Shown here in pieces: positions 44,259-53,325 of a stretch of DNA of 64,000 bases (its first letter is position 1; each line of letters starts with the position of its first letter). The DNA is from Scytonema millei VB511283 (lineage in GTDB: Bacteria > Cyanobacteriota > Cyanobacteriia > Cyanobacteriales > Chroococcidiopsidaceae), in assembly GCF_000817735.3 (NCBI RefSeq), contig NZ_JTJC03000010.1, forward strand, positions 44,620-108,619, read 5' to 3'. The notes beneath the pieces were generated by a model that was not told where the DNA came from, searched no databases, and worked only from the letters and a program-made list of their open reading frames with translations. Both the position numbers and the translations under genes were made by a program.

Positions 44259-44668
44259 CTACTCAGGTAAATTAGGCATATGCACTAACTGCAACTTCAG
44301 CCCATCAGGATCGGCAAAGAACACGGCGTAGTAACCAGGTGAATACTGATATTCTGCCGGAGGATCGAGGACTGTTGCGCCAATTTCTTGAACTAATTTG
44401 TATAAACTATCTACTCGTTCTCGACTATCGGCATTAAATGCAAGATGATGGAAACCTGGGGAGTAGCGATCGTGAAATTTGTTGGGAGAATCTGGATCGG
44501 CAACAGTAATTTTAATTGCTCCAGCATCCTGCAACCACCACATAATGTACAGATCGTTTTTTCTACTTGCTGGTAGCCCATGAATCCTAAAATCGTATCG
44601 TAAAAAGGTTCGGATTGTTCTAAACTTTTGACTATGAGGCAGAGGTGGTTCAACGTCCCAAGAGTCAT
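44259..44668 (-). pseudogene. VOC (glyoxalase/dioxygenase-like) protein gene with a one-base frameshift
   Basis: The first part (MTLGTLNHLCLIVKSLEQSEPFYDTILGFMGYQQVEK) and second part (NDLYIMWWLQDAGAIKIT ... VLDPPAEYQYSPGYYAVFFADPDGLKLQLVHMP) match one VOC domain in two frames. The shift occurs at a run of six T on the plus strand (44557-44562); seven would restore the frame, giving VEKND. It is either a recent mutation, programmed slippage, or a sequencing error in a homopolymer. Metal-site His/Glu positions (LNHLCL, HHLAF) are present. Confidence 0.85.
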
Positions 44669-44830
44669 GCAAGCCTCCTTCACCTATAGAACAAATGTAT
44701 TATATTACGATCGCCCCAACACTTTGATGTACTTAACCATTTCTTCCTGATATCCCATGCGATCGCTTCTTCGCAAGCATAAAGATAATGCTAGAGTGAG
44801 CGAATGGCGTTTTTCCCCGCTTGCTACACC

Positions 44831-46051
44831 ATGACGAGCATCTCTGCGGCACAAACCCGAACTCAACAACATCGCCAGCAATTCCCCGCCCTGGCAAATA
44901 AATCTTACTTCAACTATGGGGGGCAAGGACCAATGCCCCAAGCAGCCATAGACGCAATTATCGCTTCCCACGAATACATTCAACTTAACGGTCCCTTCTC
45001 CTCCCAAGTCAACGCTTGGATTACTCAAGAAACAGAGAAAACCAGACAGGCAATTGCTACTGAACTAAAAGCCACACCCGAAACCATTACCCTCACTGAA
45101 GATGTCACTGTAGGCTGTAACATTGCCTTGTGGGGAATTGACTGGCAAGCAAAAGACCATATCTTACTCTCAGACTGCGAACACCCAGGCGTTATCGCCA
45201 CCACCCAAGAAATTGCCCGACGCTTCGGCGTAGAAGTTTCCACCTGTCCCCTCATGGCGACTTTAAACGAAGGAGATCCAGCCGCAGTTGTCGCCCAACA
45301 CCTCACACCCCGCACCCGCTTAGTCATTCTCAGTCACATCCTCTGGAATACAGGTCAAGTCTTGCCAATTGACAAGATCGTAGAAATATGCAGTCAGCAT
45401 CAAGGCGATCGCCCCGTGCAAATTCTGGTTGATGCAGCGCAATCAGTCGGCTTATTACCCTTAAATTTGACTCAATTAGGGGCAGATTTCTACGCCTTCA
45501 CGGGTCATAAATGGATGTGCGGACCCGCCGGAGTCGGCGGCTTATACGTCCGTCCAGCAGCACTTCTTGGCACGGATAAGCGTCCTCCCTTACAGCCTAC
45601 CTTCATCGGCTGGCGGAGTATAGTTATGGATAGTAAGGGACAGCCCCAGGCGTGGCAACCAGACGGCAGACGTTATGAAGTCGCCACATCAGCCTTTCCA
45701 CAGTATGCAGGATTGAAAGCCGCGATCGCCACCCACCAGCAATGGGGAACCGCCGAGGAACGCTATCAACAAATTTGCCAACTCAGCCAATATCTCTGGC
45801 AACGCCTAAACGAATTATCAGATATTATTTGCCTGCGTCACGCCCCACCCCAAGCCGGACTCGTTTCCTTCCAACTCAAAGATCGATCTTCCCTTCATGC
45901 AAAACTAGTCCAATTTCTCGAATCAAATCGCTTAATGACACGCACCCTTGTCGATCCAAGCTGCGTCAGGGCTTGCGTCCACTATTTTACTCTCCCCTCC
46001 GAGATCGATCGCTTAATTGAAGGCATCGAAAGATTTTGCCAGCAAAGCTAA
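44831..46051 (+). CDS. PLP-dependent cystine/cysteine lyase (C-DES type, aminotransferase class V)
   Basis: 406 residues from ATG 44831 (ATG 44804 would add nine). The N-terminal SYFNYGGQGPMPQAA, the DCEHPGV segment, the DAAQSVG motif and the PLP Lys in TGHKWMCGPAGVGG match cyanobacterial C-DES. That enzyme cleaves cystine to pyruvate, ammonia and a persulfide and can supply sulfur for Fe-S clusters. It differs from NifS/SufS cysteine desulfurases. Plain class V aminotransferase is the fallback call. Confidence 0.88.
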   Translation: MTSISAAQTRTQQHRQQFPALANKSYFNYGGQGPMPQAAIDAIIASHEYIQLNGPFSSQVNAWITQETEKTRQAIATELKATPETITLTEDVTVGCNIALWGIDWQAKDHILLSDCEHPGVIATTQEIARRFGVEVSTCPLMATLNEGDPAAVVAQHLTPRTRLVILSHILWNTGQVLPIDKIVEICSQHQGDRPVQILVDAAQSVGLLPLNLTQLGADFYAFTGHKWMCGPAGVGGLYVRPAALLGTDKRPPLQPTFIGWRSIVMDSKGQPQAWQPDGRRYEVATSAFPQYAGLKAAIATHQQWGTAEERYQQICQLSQYLWQRLNELSDIICLRHAPPQAGLVSFQLKDRSSLHAKLVQFLESNRLMTRTLVDPSCVRACVHYFTLPSEIDRLIEGIERFCQQS

Positions 46052-46052
46052 A

Positions 46053-46157
46053 ATGTCACGCAAAGACAAGGACACTTGCGTGCGGGGGTATCCCCCGTTG
46101 AGCAAAGTGTCCGCGCGAAGGCGCAAAGGGTGCTTAGCGTCTTTGCGTCTTTGCATG
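46053..46157. repeat. Dispersed repeat with nested 43-bp palindrome (copy 2)
   Basis: Starts ATGTCACGCAAAGACAAG, core at 46070-46112, ends TGCTTAGCGTCTTTGCGTC. Almost identical to 14965-15069 over about 105 bp, so the unit is longer than the core in these two copies. Confidence 0.9.
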
Positions 46158-46180
46158 ACAATAAATATTTCTAACTTCGT

Positions 46181-47269
46181 ATGCAAACTAGACCTACCAT
46201 ATACATAGCCATCACCAACCACGGATTCGGACATGCTACCCGCACCGCCTCACTTGCAGCGAAGATCCAGCAGTTGTGTCCCGATATCTTACTCATCATG
46301 GTGACAACCGCACCCCGATGGTTGCTGGAATCTTACATAGAAGGAGATTTTATTTATCGTCCCCGCGCCTTCGATTTGGGTGTAATACAGTCGGATAGCT
46401 TAACGATGGACAAAGCCGCCACGTTAGAAAAGCTACAGCAAATCCGCAAACAAGAACGCTCGATAATTGCCTCAGAAGTTAACTTTATCCGTCAAAATCG
46501 CGTCAATCTGATCCTTGCCGATATCCCTCCTTTGGCAGTAGCGATCGCCCATGCCGCAGGTATTCCCTGTTATATGAGTAGTAACTTTGGATGGGACTTC
46601 ATTTATCGCGATTGGGGAGGTGAATTTGTCGAAATTGCCGATTGGATGGGCAAGCATTACGCGCAATGCGATCGCCTATTCCGGTTGCCTTTCCACGAAC
46701 CGATGAGTGCTTTTTCCAATATTACCGATGTCGGTTTAACTGGTGGTTCGCCCCGCCATGCGATCGACACGCTACGATCTAATTGGGGTATCAGTACCCT
46801 AATAGAGAAAACTATTTTACTCACCTTTGGCGGTTTAGGTCTGCAACAAATTCCGTTTAAAAATCTCCAACTTTTCCCCGATTGGCAATTCCTCACTTTT
46901 GATGCTACAGCTCCAAACTTACCAAATTTAATCAAAATTACCGACCAAAAGTTACGCCCAGTTGATTTTATGCCCCTCTGTGGCAGAGTTATTTCTAAAC
47001 CAGGTTACGGCACTTTTGCTGAAGCAGTCGGTGTGGGAATTCCTATAGTTACCCTGACTCGTGCAAACTTCGCCGAAGCTAAATTTTTAGTTGATGGAAT
47101 TGCGAATTACTCTTACCATCAAATTCTCAACTCGGATGAATTTTTTCAAAGCCACTGGGAATTTCTCCACCAACCGCCACAACCACCCCAACAATCTCAA
47201 CCTATAGCAAAAGACGGCAACAAAGCGATCGCCCAAGCCGTGCTTGAAGTCGTAACTTGTAACTCGTAA
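46181..47269 (+). CDS. GT-B glycosyltransferase-like protein
   Basis: 362 residues. The N-terminal HGFGHATRTASLAAKI is the Gly-rich loop seen in GT28/UDP-glycosyltransferases and L-arabinokinase-like proteins. The C-terminal domain has KPGYGTFAEAVGVGIPIVTLTR, the donor-binding motif. Acceptor unknown. A Pro/Gln-rich linker (QPPQPPQQSQP) stands near the end. It is alone, flanked by repeats. Confidence 0.8.
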   Translation: MQTRPTIYIAITNHGFGHATRTASLAAKIQQLCPDILLIMVTTAPRWLLESYIEGDFIYRPRAFDLGVIQSDSLTMDKAATLEKLQQIRKQERSIIASEVNFIRQNRVNLILADIPPLAVAIAHAAGIPCYMSSNFGWDFIYRDWGGEFVEIADWMGKHYAQCDRLFRLPFHEPMSAFSNITDVGLTGGSPRHAIDTLRSNWGISTLIEKTILLTFGGLGLQQIPFKNLQLFPDWQFLTFDATAPNLPNLIKITDQKLRPVDFMPLCGRVISKPGYGTFAEAVGVGIPIVTLTRANFAEAKFLVDGIANYSYHQILNSDEFFQSHWEFLHQPPQPPQQSQPIAKDGNKAIAQAVLEVVTCNS

Positions 47270-47335
47270 GTCGGAATTAACTGTTCACTGATAACTGCTC
47301 CCTGCTCCCTGCTCCCTGCTCCCTTATAACTGACC

Positions 47336-47740
47336 ATGCATCAACATATTCTTAGACTTTCTACCGCAGGTAAATCTTTTACTAACATCACTGCTAAGGT
47401 TGAAGCAATTGTTGCTCAATCCGGTGTAGAAACTGGACTGTGTAGTTTATTTTTACGCCATACTTCTGCCAGCTTAGTGATTCAAGAAAACGCCGATCCT
47501 GATGTACTGCAAGATTTAGCAAACTTCATGGCAAAACTCGTACCAGAATCAGCAAACTACATCCACAATGCTGAAGGTGCAGATGATATGCCTGCCCACA
47601 TTCGCACAGCCCTTACTCACACTTCCGAACAAATTCCCATTTCTAGAGGACAATTATTATTAGGAACCTGGCAGGGAATTTACATTTGGGAACACCGTCA
47701 GCGCAGCCATATTAGAGAACTCGTCGTTCATATTGCTTAA
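47336..47740 (+). CDS. YjbQ / UPF0047 family protein
   Basis: 134 residues. Conserved blocks: GLCSLFLRHTSASLVIQENADPDVLQDL, NYIHNAEGADDMPAHIRTALT, ISRGQLLLGTWQGIYIWEHR. The His and Glu residues of the family are present. It has been assigned weak thiamine phosphate synthase activity in other bacteria; the true role is unclear. Full length for the family. Confidence 0.92.
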   Translation: MHQHILRLSTAGKSFTNITAKVEAIVAQSGVETGLCSLFLRHTSASLVIQENADPDVLQDLANFMAKLVPESANYIHNAEGADDMPAHIRTALTHTSEQIPISRGQLLLGTWQGIYIWEHRQRSHIRELVVHIA

Positions 47741-47820
47741 TAAGTCGTAAGTCAGAAATAAACAGTTTATCTCTCACCACTTACTAATTGCCAACTACCA
47801 ACTACCAACTACCAATCGCA

Positions 47821-48627
47821 ATGAAAATCTCAGATTTAATAAATTGGTTTGAAAATTGGGCTAATCCTGCTTGGCAAGAAAGTTGGGATAATTCTGGTTG
47901 GCAGATTGAACCAGGAATATTAGAGCAACCTGCAAGGGTACTGGTATGCTTGACACCAACTCTAGCAGTGATGCAAGAGGCGATCGCGCTACAAAACTCG
48001 GGGATTCCAGTTAATCTAATTTTCGCCCACCATCCGCTGATTTTTAGTCCGCTGAAATCTTTGTGTAGTGGAAATGCGATCGCAGATATGACGCGCCTAG
48101 CTTTTCGTCACCAAATCGGCGTTTATACAGCTCATACTAACTTTGACCAAGTAGCAGACGGTACTGCTGACGTGCTAGCGCAATTATTACAACTTAAGCA
48201 AGTCACGCCGATCGTACCAACGCAGCCGGAACTCGGTTACGGTCGCGTCGGAGAGATTAACCCATCCTGTACTTTGCAAGAATTGTTACAACAAATTCAA
48301 ACAGCACTGAACCCTCCCGATCTGCTTTTCTCTCCTACGGCAGATTTACAAAAACCAATCGAGCGAGTGGCTGTTTTAGGTGGATCTGGTGCTAGTTTTA
48401 TTTCGGCTGTGGTAAAAACAGGGGCGCAAGCTTATTTAACTTCCGATTGTAAGTTTCACCAATTTCAAGAAAGTCGCGATCGCGGTTTAATTCTAATTGA
48501 TGCCGGACACTACGCTACCGAACGTCCAGCTTGCGATCGATTGGTGACAAAGCTTCAAACTGCCGGAGTCGAATGGGCGCAACTTAGTCAGCAAGACGAA
48601 GATTTTCGGCTTTTTTATAAGTGCTAG
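47821..48627 (+). CDS. NIF3-family dinuclear metal protein (YbgI/DUF34)
   Basis: 268 residues from ATG 47821; earlier in-frame codons are from an ACTACCA repeat. The metal motifs are visible: FAHHPLIFSPLK, AHTNFD, LTSDCKFHQF, LIDAGHYATE. It forms a hexameric ring with a dinuclear site; the reaction is unknown, and links to metal insertion and GTP cyclohydrolase I-type chemistry have been proposed. It is single-domain, without the middle PII-like insert. Confidence 0.92.
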   Translation: MKISDLINWFENWANPAWQESWDNSGWQIEPGILEQPARVLVCLTPTLAVMQEAIALQNSGIPVNLIFAHHPLIFSPLKSLCSGNAIADMTRLAFRHQIGVYTAHTNFDQVADGTADVLAQLLQLKQVTPIVPTQPELGYGRVGEINPSCTLQELLQQIQTALNPPDLLFSPTADLQKPIERVAVLGGSGASFISAVVKTGAQAYLTSDCKFHQFQESRDRGLILIDAGHYATERPACDRLVTKLQTAGVEWAQLSQQDEDFRLFYKC

Positions 48628-49155
48628 CAGCTTCTTAACGCAAAAACCTCCGCGATTTTACGTAAATTATAGCAAAAACCGTTATATATTTTTACATTTT
48701 CCCAGAAAGTTTGTAGCATATTTTACAATTTGCTTTAAATTGAGCAAGTACCCTAAAAAGTATAAAACAATACGTTTATTCAGGCAGTAAGAGTTTAAGC
48801 AACTTCCGCAAACAATTCTTACTAATTTTCGTCAGCAGCATCTTAACATACATACACTGTTTCTACTAACTTTACCGCTTTAAGTAAGTTTAAGTACTCA
48901 TAGCAATATTTGATTTTAAAAATCAAATCACCGCATTGATTGTCAACAAATTGTTACACAATATCAAAAAAATTTGTCATGACTAATTTGCGGAAGTTTG
49001 GTAGGAGCTGTTGTAGTATTCTGGCAGACTCAATCGGATAAATTCACTAGTTGCATAAATGCGATCGCTTGCATAGACAAGCGAAGAACTTTGCTGTGAC
49101 ATAGCTATTGCTATGTCAAAACTACAAGTTTAATATTCGAGTAGGTGTGAACTAT
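48628..49155. other. Intergenic region, 528 bp, with a hairpin near the right end
   Basis: AT-rich. No ORF over 40 codons looks real and no STRR is present, which is unusual for this window. It contains the hairpin at 49097-49118. Confidence 0.45.
49097..49118. promoter_or_regulatory. Perfect 9-bp dyad upstream of a glycosyltransferase gene
   Basis: TGACATAGC (49097-49105), loop TATT, GCTATGTCA (49110-49118), ending 37 bp before the ATG at 49156. It could be an operator or a 5' UTR hairpin. It has no T-run. Confidence 0.55.
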
Positions 49156-50361
49156 ATGTCAGTAGTCTTCAATCTCGATGCTAAGAAAAACGCTCGAATC
49201 TTATTACTATCTTTGCGAAAGATAAAATTTCATGTCGCTCGCTGTTATTTGTACGAGCTAGAAGATTTGATTTGTCAATTCGACTCAGCCGATATACTGA
49301 CACCAATTTTTAATCCCGACTTGTTCAAAGTTACAAATAGAATTGCTAATACTGTAGCTCAAGCTGTTGGGAGTAGCAAGCTAATTAATCCATTATTCAA
49401 ACAAGTCAATCTAGATAAAGAGTATGAATTATTTTTTGTTATCTGTCAGTCTCCTCTAGACATTCTTACAATAAATTCAATTAAGAATTGGCGAAACAAA
49501 TGCCGTAAAGTAGTAGTTTGGCTCGATGAAATTTGGGCAAAAGACATTGAGAAATGGAAAGTTCAGTTGAGTTTTCTTCAAGAATTTGACTATATTTTCA
49601 TGAACTTCAGCCAAAGTATTGAGGAAGTCACTAAAACAATTCAGCGTCCTTGTGAATACATTCCATTTGGGATTGATGCAATTAAGTTCTGTCCTTATCC
49701 GCTCAACAGAGAGCGTAGCGTCGATCTATATAGTGTTGGTCGCCGATCGCAAGTCACGCATCAAGCTTTATTAGATTTGTCTGAAAGAGTTAATTTCTTT
49801 TATATCTATGAAACTATCAAAGATTTATACACGACCGATCATAGATACCACCGAAGTTTATATAAGAATATTTTAAAAAAGAGTCGTTATTTTATTGCCA
49901 ATCGCGCCAAAATTGACGATACAAATGCAACTGGCGATCAACAAGAAGTAGGCGCACGCTTTTTTGAAGGTGCAGCAGCAGGAACAGTCATGCTAGGAGT
50001 TCCTCCTGAATGCGAATCTTTCACTCAAAGTTTTGACTGGGAGGATGCAGTCATTAAAGTTGCTTACGATGCTCCTAATATAGCTGAAATTCTTGCCGAC
50101 CTCGACTCCCAGCCCGATCGCTTGCAAAAAATACGTACTAACAATGTTATCAACTCACTCTTAAAACACGATTGGGTTTACCGTTGGGAAACAATTTTGG
50201 CTACAGTCGGACTCAATAGTACGCCAGCAATGATGGCTCGGAAAGCTAATTTACAGAACTTAGCCGAGAGAATACTGACTCGAAAAAATAGCGAGGAGCG
50301 ATCGACTCATCACTCAGACCAGATTCACAAGCAAGAAAGAACGCAGATGCCAGTTGCATGA
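49156..50361 (+). CDS. Glycosyltransferase family 1-like (GT-B) protein
   Basis: 401 residues. ATG 49156 is chosen (MSVVFNLDAKK), since earlier starts lie within the hairpin. The C-terminal part resembles Glyco_trans_1_2 of CgeB-like proteins: RPCEYIPFGIDAIKFCP, VGRRSQVTHQALLDL, NATGDQQEVGARFFEGAAAGTVMLGVPPECE, with the conserved E of the donor site in R(F)FEGAA. A basic C-terminal tail is disordered. It stands alone; substrate unknown. Confidence 0.75.
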   Translation: MSVVFNLDAKKNARILLLSLRKIKFHVARCYLYELEDLICQFDSADILTPIFNPDLFKVTNRIANTVAQAVGSSKLINPLFKQVNLDKEYELFFVICQSPLDILTINSIKNWRNKCRKVVVWLDEIWAKDIEKWKVQLSFLQEFDYIFMNFSQSIEEVTKTIQRPCEYIPFGIDAIKFCPYPLNRERSVDLYSVGRRSQVTHQALLDLSERVNFFYIYETIKDLYTTDHRYHRSLYKNILKKSRYFIANRAKIDDTNATGDQQEVGARFFEGAAAGTVMLGVPPECESFTQSFDWEDAVIKVAYDAPNIAEILADLDSQPDRLQKIRTNNVINSLLKHDWVYRWETILATVGLNSTPAMMARKANLQNLAERILTRKNSEERSTHHSDQIHKQERTQMPVA

Positions 50362-51025
50362 ATCAGTTATCAGTTGTCAGTTATCAGTAACCAGTGAAGC
50401 AAGGGAGCGCACGAGCAGCGACAAATGACAAATGACGTAGGGCGAAGCCCTTCCCGTAGAGTATGACAAATGACAAATGACCAGTCAAATGGCGTAAAAG
50501 AGCGAGAAAGATTTATAGACAACCCTGATTTTTCTCTATTCAAGCTGATGAGCTGCTAAAGAATGAGTTAAAATTGATTAAAATAGATTGAGCTGAAAAG
50601 TCGAGTTTTCTCGATCTGAAGCTTAGAGCGATGCCACTCAAAGCGAAAAGGCAGAGGGGAGGGCATAATTCATTCAAGTAAACGTCTAGCGCAAAGGTGG
50701 TACACAAATTTTTAAGTTGCTGAATGCATGTAGCGCGGTCGATAGCCACTGTAAATGGTTGAAGTGCAAGGATGAGCAAAAACGCTGCTAATGACCGCCA
50801 TAACCTCTAACAAGCTTCTTTGTGTCCAGTAGACGCAGTAGTAGTTTCAATCAATAGCTGGCGACCGAAATATAAAATGAAACCGACATACAAGCAAAAA
50901 TTGAAACACAAACACATAATTGCCAAATTGGAGTAAAGTTAAGTAGCTCAAACTGGGTATTATATAGTAGGGTTTAGCCCAACAGTCCACAGGTATAACG
51001 ACGTTGAGAAAGGTAGAAGCAATAA
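50362..51025. other. Repeat-rich intergenic region, 664 bp
   Basis: 50364-50481 holds AGTTATC and ATGACAA heptamers interrupted by a GTAGGGCGAAGCCCTTC element (50437-50453) and its flank. From 50482 to 51025 no convincing gene is seen; a minus-strand ORF of 79 codons at 50540-50779 shows no known motif. Near 50958 a TATTATATAG stretch may be a -10 box for the DUF6679 gene. Confidence 0.55.
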
Positions 51026-51337
51026 ATGCTACACCGCAAGATTTATCAACTGTGTTGCGATGGGCGTGAAGTATGTATCTTCTTGCGGGATCAGCAACGC
51101 TGGATCGAGAAAGCCCGCATCATCGATATCGAAGGCGATTTAGTCACCCTCAGATATGAAACTGAAGAAGAGGACGAAATCTGTTCTTGGGAGGAGATGG
51201 TTCGCCTAGAAAGCATTGGTGCAGTGACTCAGAAGCTAGCTTCTGTACCGCGAGGCAATGCCGAACCCTTAGTTTCTGACGACTGCCCCGAAGCAGAGCG
51301 CATTCGCAATCGCTTTACTGATTCTAATCCTGAATAA
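51026..51337 (+). CDS. Conserved cyanobacterial protein, DUF6679 family
   Basis: 103 residues, small beta-rich (Sm-like appearance: CDGREVCIFLRDQQRWIEKARIIDIEGDLVTLRYETEEEDEICSWEEMVRLESI) with a disordered tail. The sequence is of the strongly conserved cyanobacterial type I recall as DUF6679; role unknown. It is monocistronic, followed by a hairpin terminator shared with the convergent gene. Confidence 0.8.
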   Translation: MLHRKIYQLCCDGREVCIFLRDQQRWIEKARIIDIEGDLVTLRYETEEEDEICSWEEMVRLESIGAVTQKLASVPRGNAEPLVSDDCPEAERIRNRFTDSNPE

Positions 51338-51351
51338 GTTCTAATTTGTAG

Positions 51352-51371
51352 AGGCGTTTAATAAAACGCCT
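51352..51371. terminator. Bidirectional hairpin between convergent genes
   Basis: AGGCGTTT (51352-51359), loop AATA, AAACGCCT (51364-51371), followed by TTACTTATTTTATT. It lies 14 bp after one stop and 17 bp after the other. Confidence 0.75.
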
Positions 51372-51388
51372 TTACTTATTTTATTCTT

Positions 51389-53074
51389 TTATTCGTCTTG
51401 GCGTTCGTAGGCAGGGCAGTAGCCATCAGGTGTAACCTTGAAGCCAAACAAGGGAGACTCTGGGTTCCAACAGCGCTGTCCGCGCTGGAACTTGCAGGTA
51501 GCGCAGCAGTTCAAATCCGTCCAGGCTAAGCGATCGCCATTTTGGTTCATCAACTCGCGGGGCGACAAGCCCCGCAAAACTAAGTCTTCACCTTGCCAGC
51601 GAGCTTCCACTAAGCCTGTATCGGCAAAATTGCGCCAGCGAGGATCGGCGGTAATGGCATCAGGCAGGGTAATAGTTACGACAGTACCTAATTCGTTAAG
51701 TTCTCCTTCATAATTCGTTTCTGGAGCCGCTGGTTGAACGAAAACATCGCCGATGGGTAAATCGACGAGCGTGCCAACGGCTGGAGAATGTAAGTGGTAG
51801 CGGTTGCGTAATTCTTCCAGGCTAGCTAAGTCAGCTAGATAAGTTGGTGCGCCATGAACGAAAATTACGTGCTTCGGTCGCAGGTTGTGTATGAGCTGAG
51901 TCGTGCCAGGACCATCGCTGTGCTGTGCTAGCAAGTAGGTTTCTACCTCTACCAGGGGTGAGGAGTGAGGAGTGAGGAGTGAGGGTTGAAACTCGTTAGG
52001 ATGACCAGGATTTTCAGGTAGAAGAACTAACCAGGGTCCCGTGTTGGGTTGGCAGTATTGACTTAAATCGGTAACATTATCTGCGATCGCGATACAGGGC
52101 GATTGACCGACAATTCCTCGCTGTTCGGGTGGTAGACGGCGGACTCGCGGGCGTACCTTTTCATCCCAAAATAAAGATTGATGTTTGGCAAAGTTTTGTA
52201 CTGCCGTGGGGAAATGGGGTAGTAAGTCTAAATAAGCATCGCAGCCCTGAGCTACACTGCCATCAACCCAAATATCGAGATTGCGTCCAGTAAAGTTATG
52301 ATGGCTGCGCAACAGCATGAGAATTTCCTGACCTAAACCTAGAGTCGATGTAGGCAAAAGGACAGAATACGAACTGGCGATCGCCCGATTAATTCTTTCA
52401 GCCAGTTGATTTTCTTGGTTGCGACGATGCGGATGACGTGCCGTGCCGTAGGTTCCTTCGATAATTAATACATCTGGTTCTAAACCGCGTAACTCCTCTA
52501 AAGGTAAACCTTCCACCAGGCGAGAGTTAGATAAGAAAAAGTCCCCCGTGTAAAACACTGTATAAGTGCGCCGTCCAGTCGCGTAGGTAAGGAGAATGGC
52601 TGCTGCCCCTGGTAAGTGTCCAGCAGGGTATAATTCAGCCGTCAATCCATCCTGAAATTCCACAGGCGATCGCCAAGGTAGCGCTTGACAAAATTGCGGC
52701 ATCTTTCCATCATCATCTAACCAATTCAGCGGTAGCAGACGAGTTGTTGCTTCACTGGCATAAATTGGCAGTTGCGGAAAGGTGCGGTGCAGGGATAGTA
52801 GACCTTTAGCATGATCGGGATGAGCATGACTGCACAGAACTAGGTCTACTGGCAAATTGGTAGCAACAGGTAAACCATTAGACTTAGACTGTTCTAGGTC
52901 CGATTGTAAAACTGAAATGTCCGTCAATCCGCAATCGAGCAGAATGCGGTACGGTCCCATCTTGACCATTAAACAGACACCTTCATCGCCATGCTTCACA
53001 CCATAGGGAAAGCATTCTAGTTCTGAATTTGCTTCCCCTACAGGCATAGACGATGCTGACATGCGATCGCTCAT
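51389..53074 (-). CDS. Metallo-beta-lactamase / beta-CASP family nuclease-like protein
   Basis: 561 residues from ATG 53074, with GGAGGGG upstream. Motif 2 CSHAHPDHAKG is complete, DCGLTD is motif 1, GHLPGAAA and YTGDFF are motifs 3-4, and the beta-CASP region ends with PKHVIFVHGAP. The C-terminal 60 residues hold five Cys (CCATCKFQRGQRC...YCPA), a likely metal site that is not part of standard RNase J. Probably an RNA- or DNA-acting hydrolase specific to cyanobacteria. Three GAGGAGT heptamers at 51960-51980 lie inside the coding sequence. Confidence 0.88.
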   Translation of the reverse strand: MSDRMSASSMPVGEANSELECFPYGVKHGDEGVCLMVKMGPYRILLDCGLTDISVLQSDLEQSKSNGLPVATNLPVDLVLCSHAHPDHAKGLLSLHRTFPQLPIYASEATTRLLPLNWLDDDGKMPQFCQALPWRSPVEFQDGLTAELYPAGHLPGAAAILLTYATGRRTYTVFYTGDFFLSNSRLVEGLPLEELRGLEPDVLIIEGTYGTARHPHRRNQENQLAERINRAIASSYSVLLPTSTLGLGQEILMLLRSHHNFTGRNLDIWVDGSVAQGCDAYLDLLPHFPTAVQNFAKHQSLFWDEKVRPRVRRLPPEQRGIVGQSPCIAIADNVTDLSQYCQPNTGPWLVLLPENPGHPNEFQPSLLTPHSSPLVEVETYLLAQHSDGPGTTQLIHNLRPKHVIFVHGAPTYLADLASLEELRNRYHLHSPAVGTLVDLPIGDVFVQPAAPETNYEGELNELGTVVTITLPDAITADPRWRNFADTGLVEARWQGEDLVLRGLSPRELMNQNGDRLAWTDLNCCATCKFQRGQRCWNPESPLFGFKVTPDGYCPAYERQDE

Positions 53075-53184
53075 CTTCCCCTCCACTCAAACCTAATGCC
53101 GCTATTGGAGCGCAGCGATAAATATAAAACGATGAATTGTAAGATAATTAGGTCATGAATGAGGCGATCGGCGAATAGAAACTA

Positions 53185-53325
53185 GGGGTTAGGGAGTCGG
53201 GAGTCGGGAGTCGGGAGTCGGGGAAGAAAGAGTCGCCCAGCTGAGGGATCGATTCAAAATTCAAAATTCAAAATTGACCTACACCCTACACCCTACACCC
53301 TTTCTTCACTGGTCACTGGTCACTG
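53185..53325. repeat. Stack of four STRR families
   Basis: GGGAGTC (four copies near 53191-53221), ATTCAAA (three copies near 53252-53275), CTACACC (three copies near 53279-53300) and GGTCACT (two copies near 53310-53325). Confidence 0.85.

Noticed and set aside
44705..45028. 107-codon ORF opposite the cystine lyase start
   Set aside because: It lies opposite a well-supported coding sequence and shows no family pattern.
50540..50779. 79-codon minus-strand ORF in the 50.4-51.0 kb gap
   Set aside because: No motif, no good ribosome site, composition like the surrounding intergenic DNA. A decayed transposase was considered, but no DDE or HUH motif is visible.
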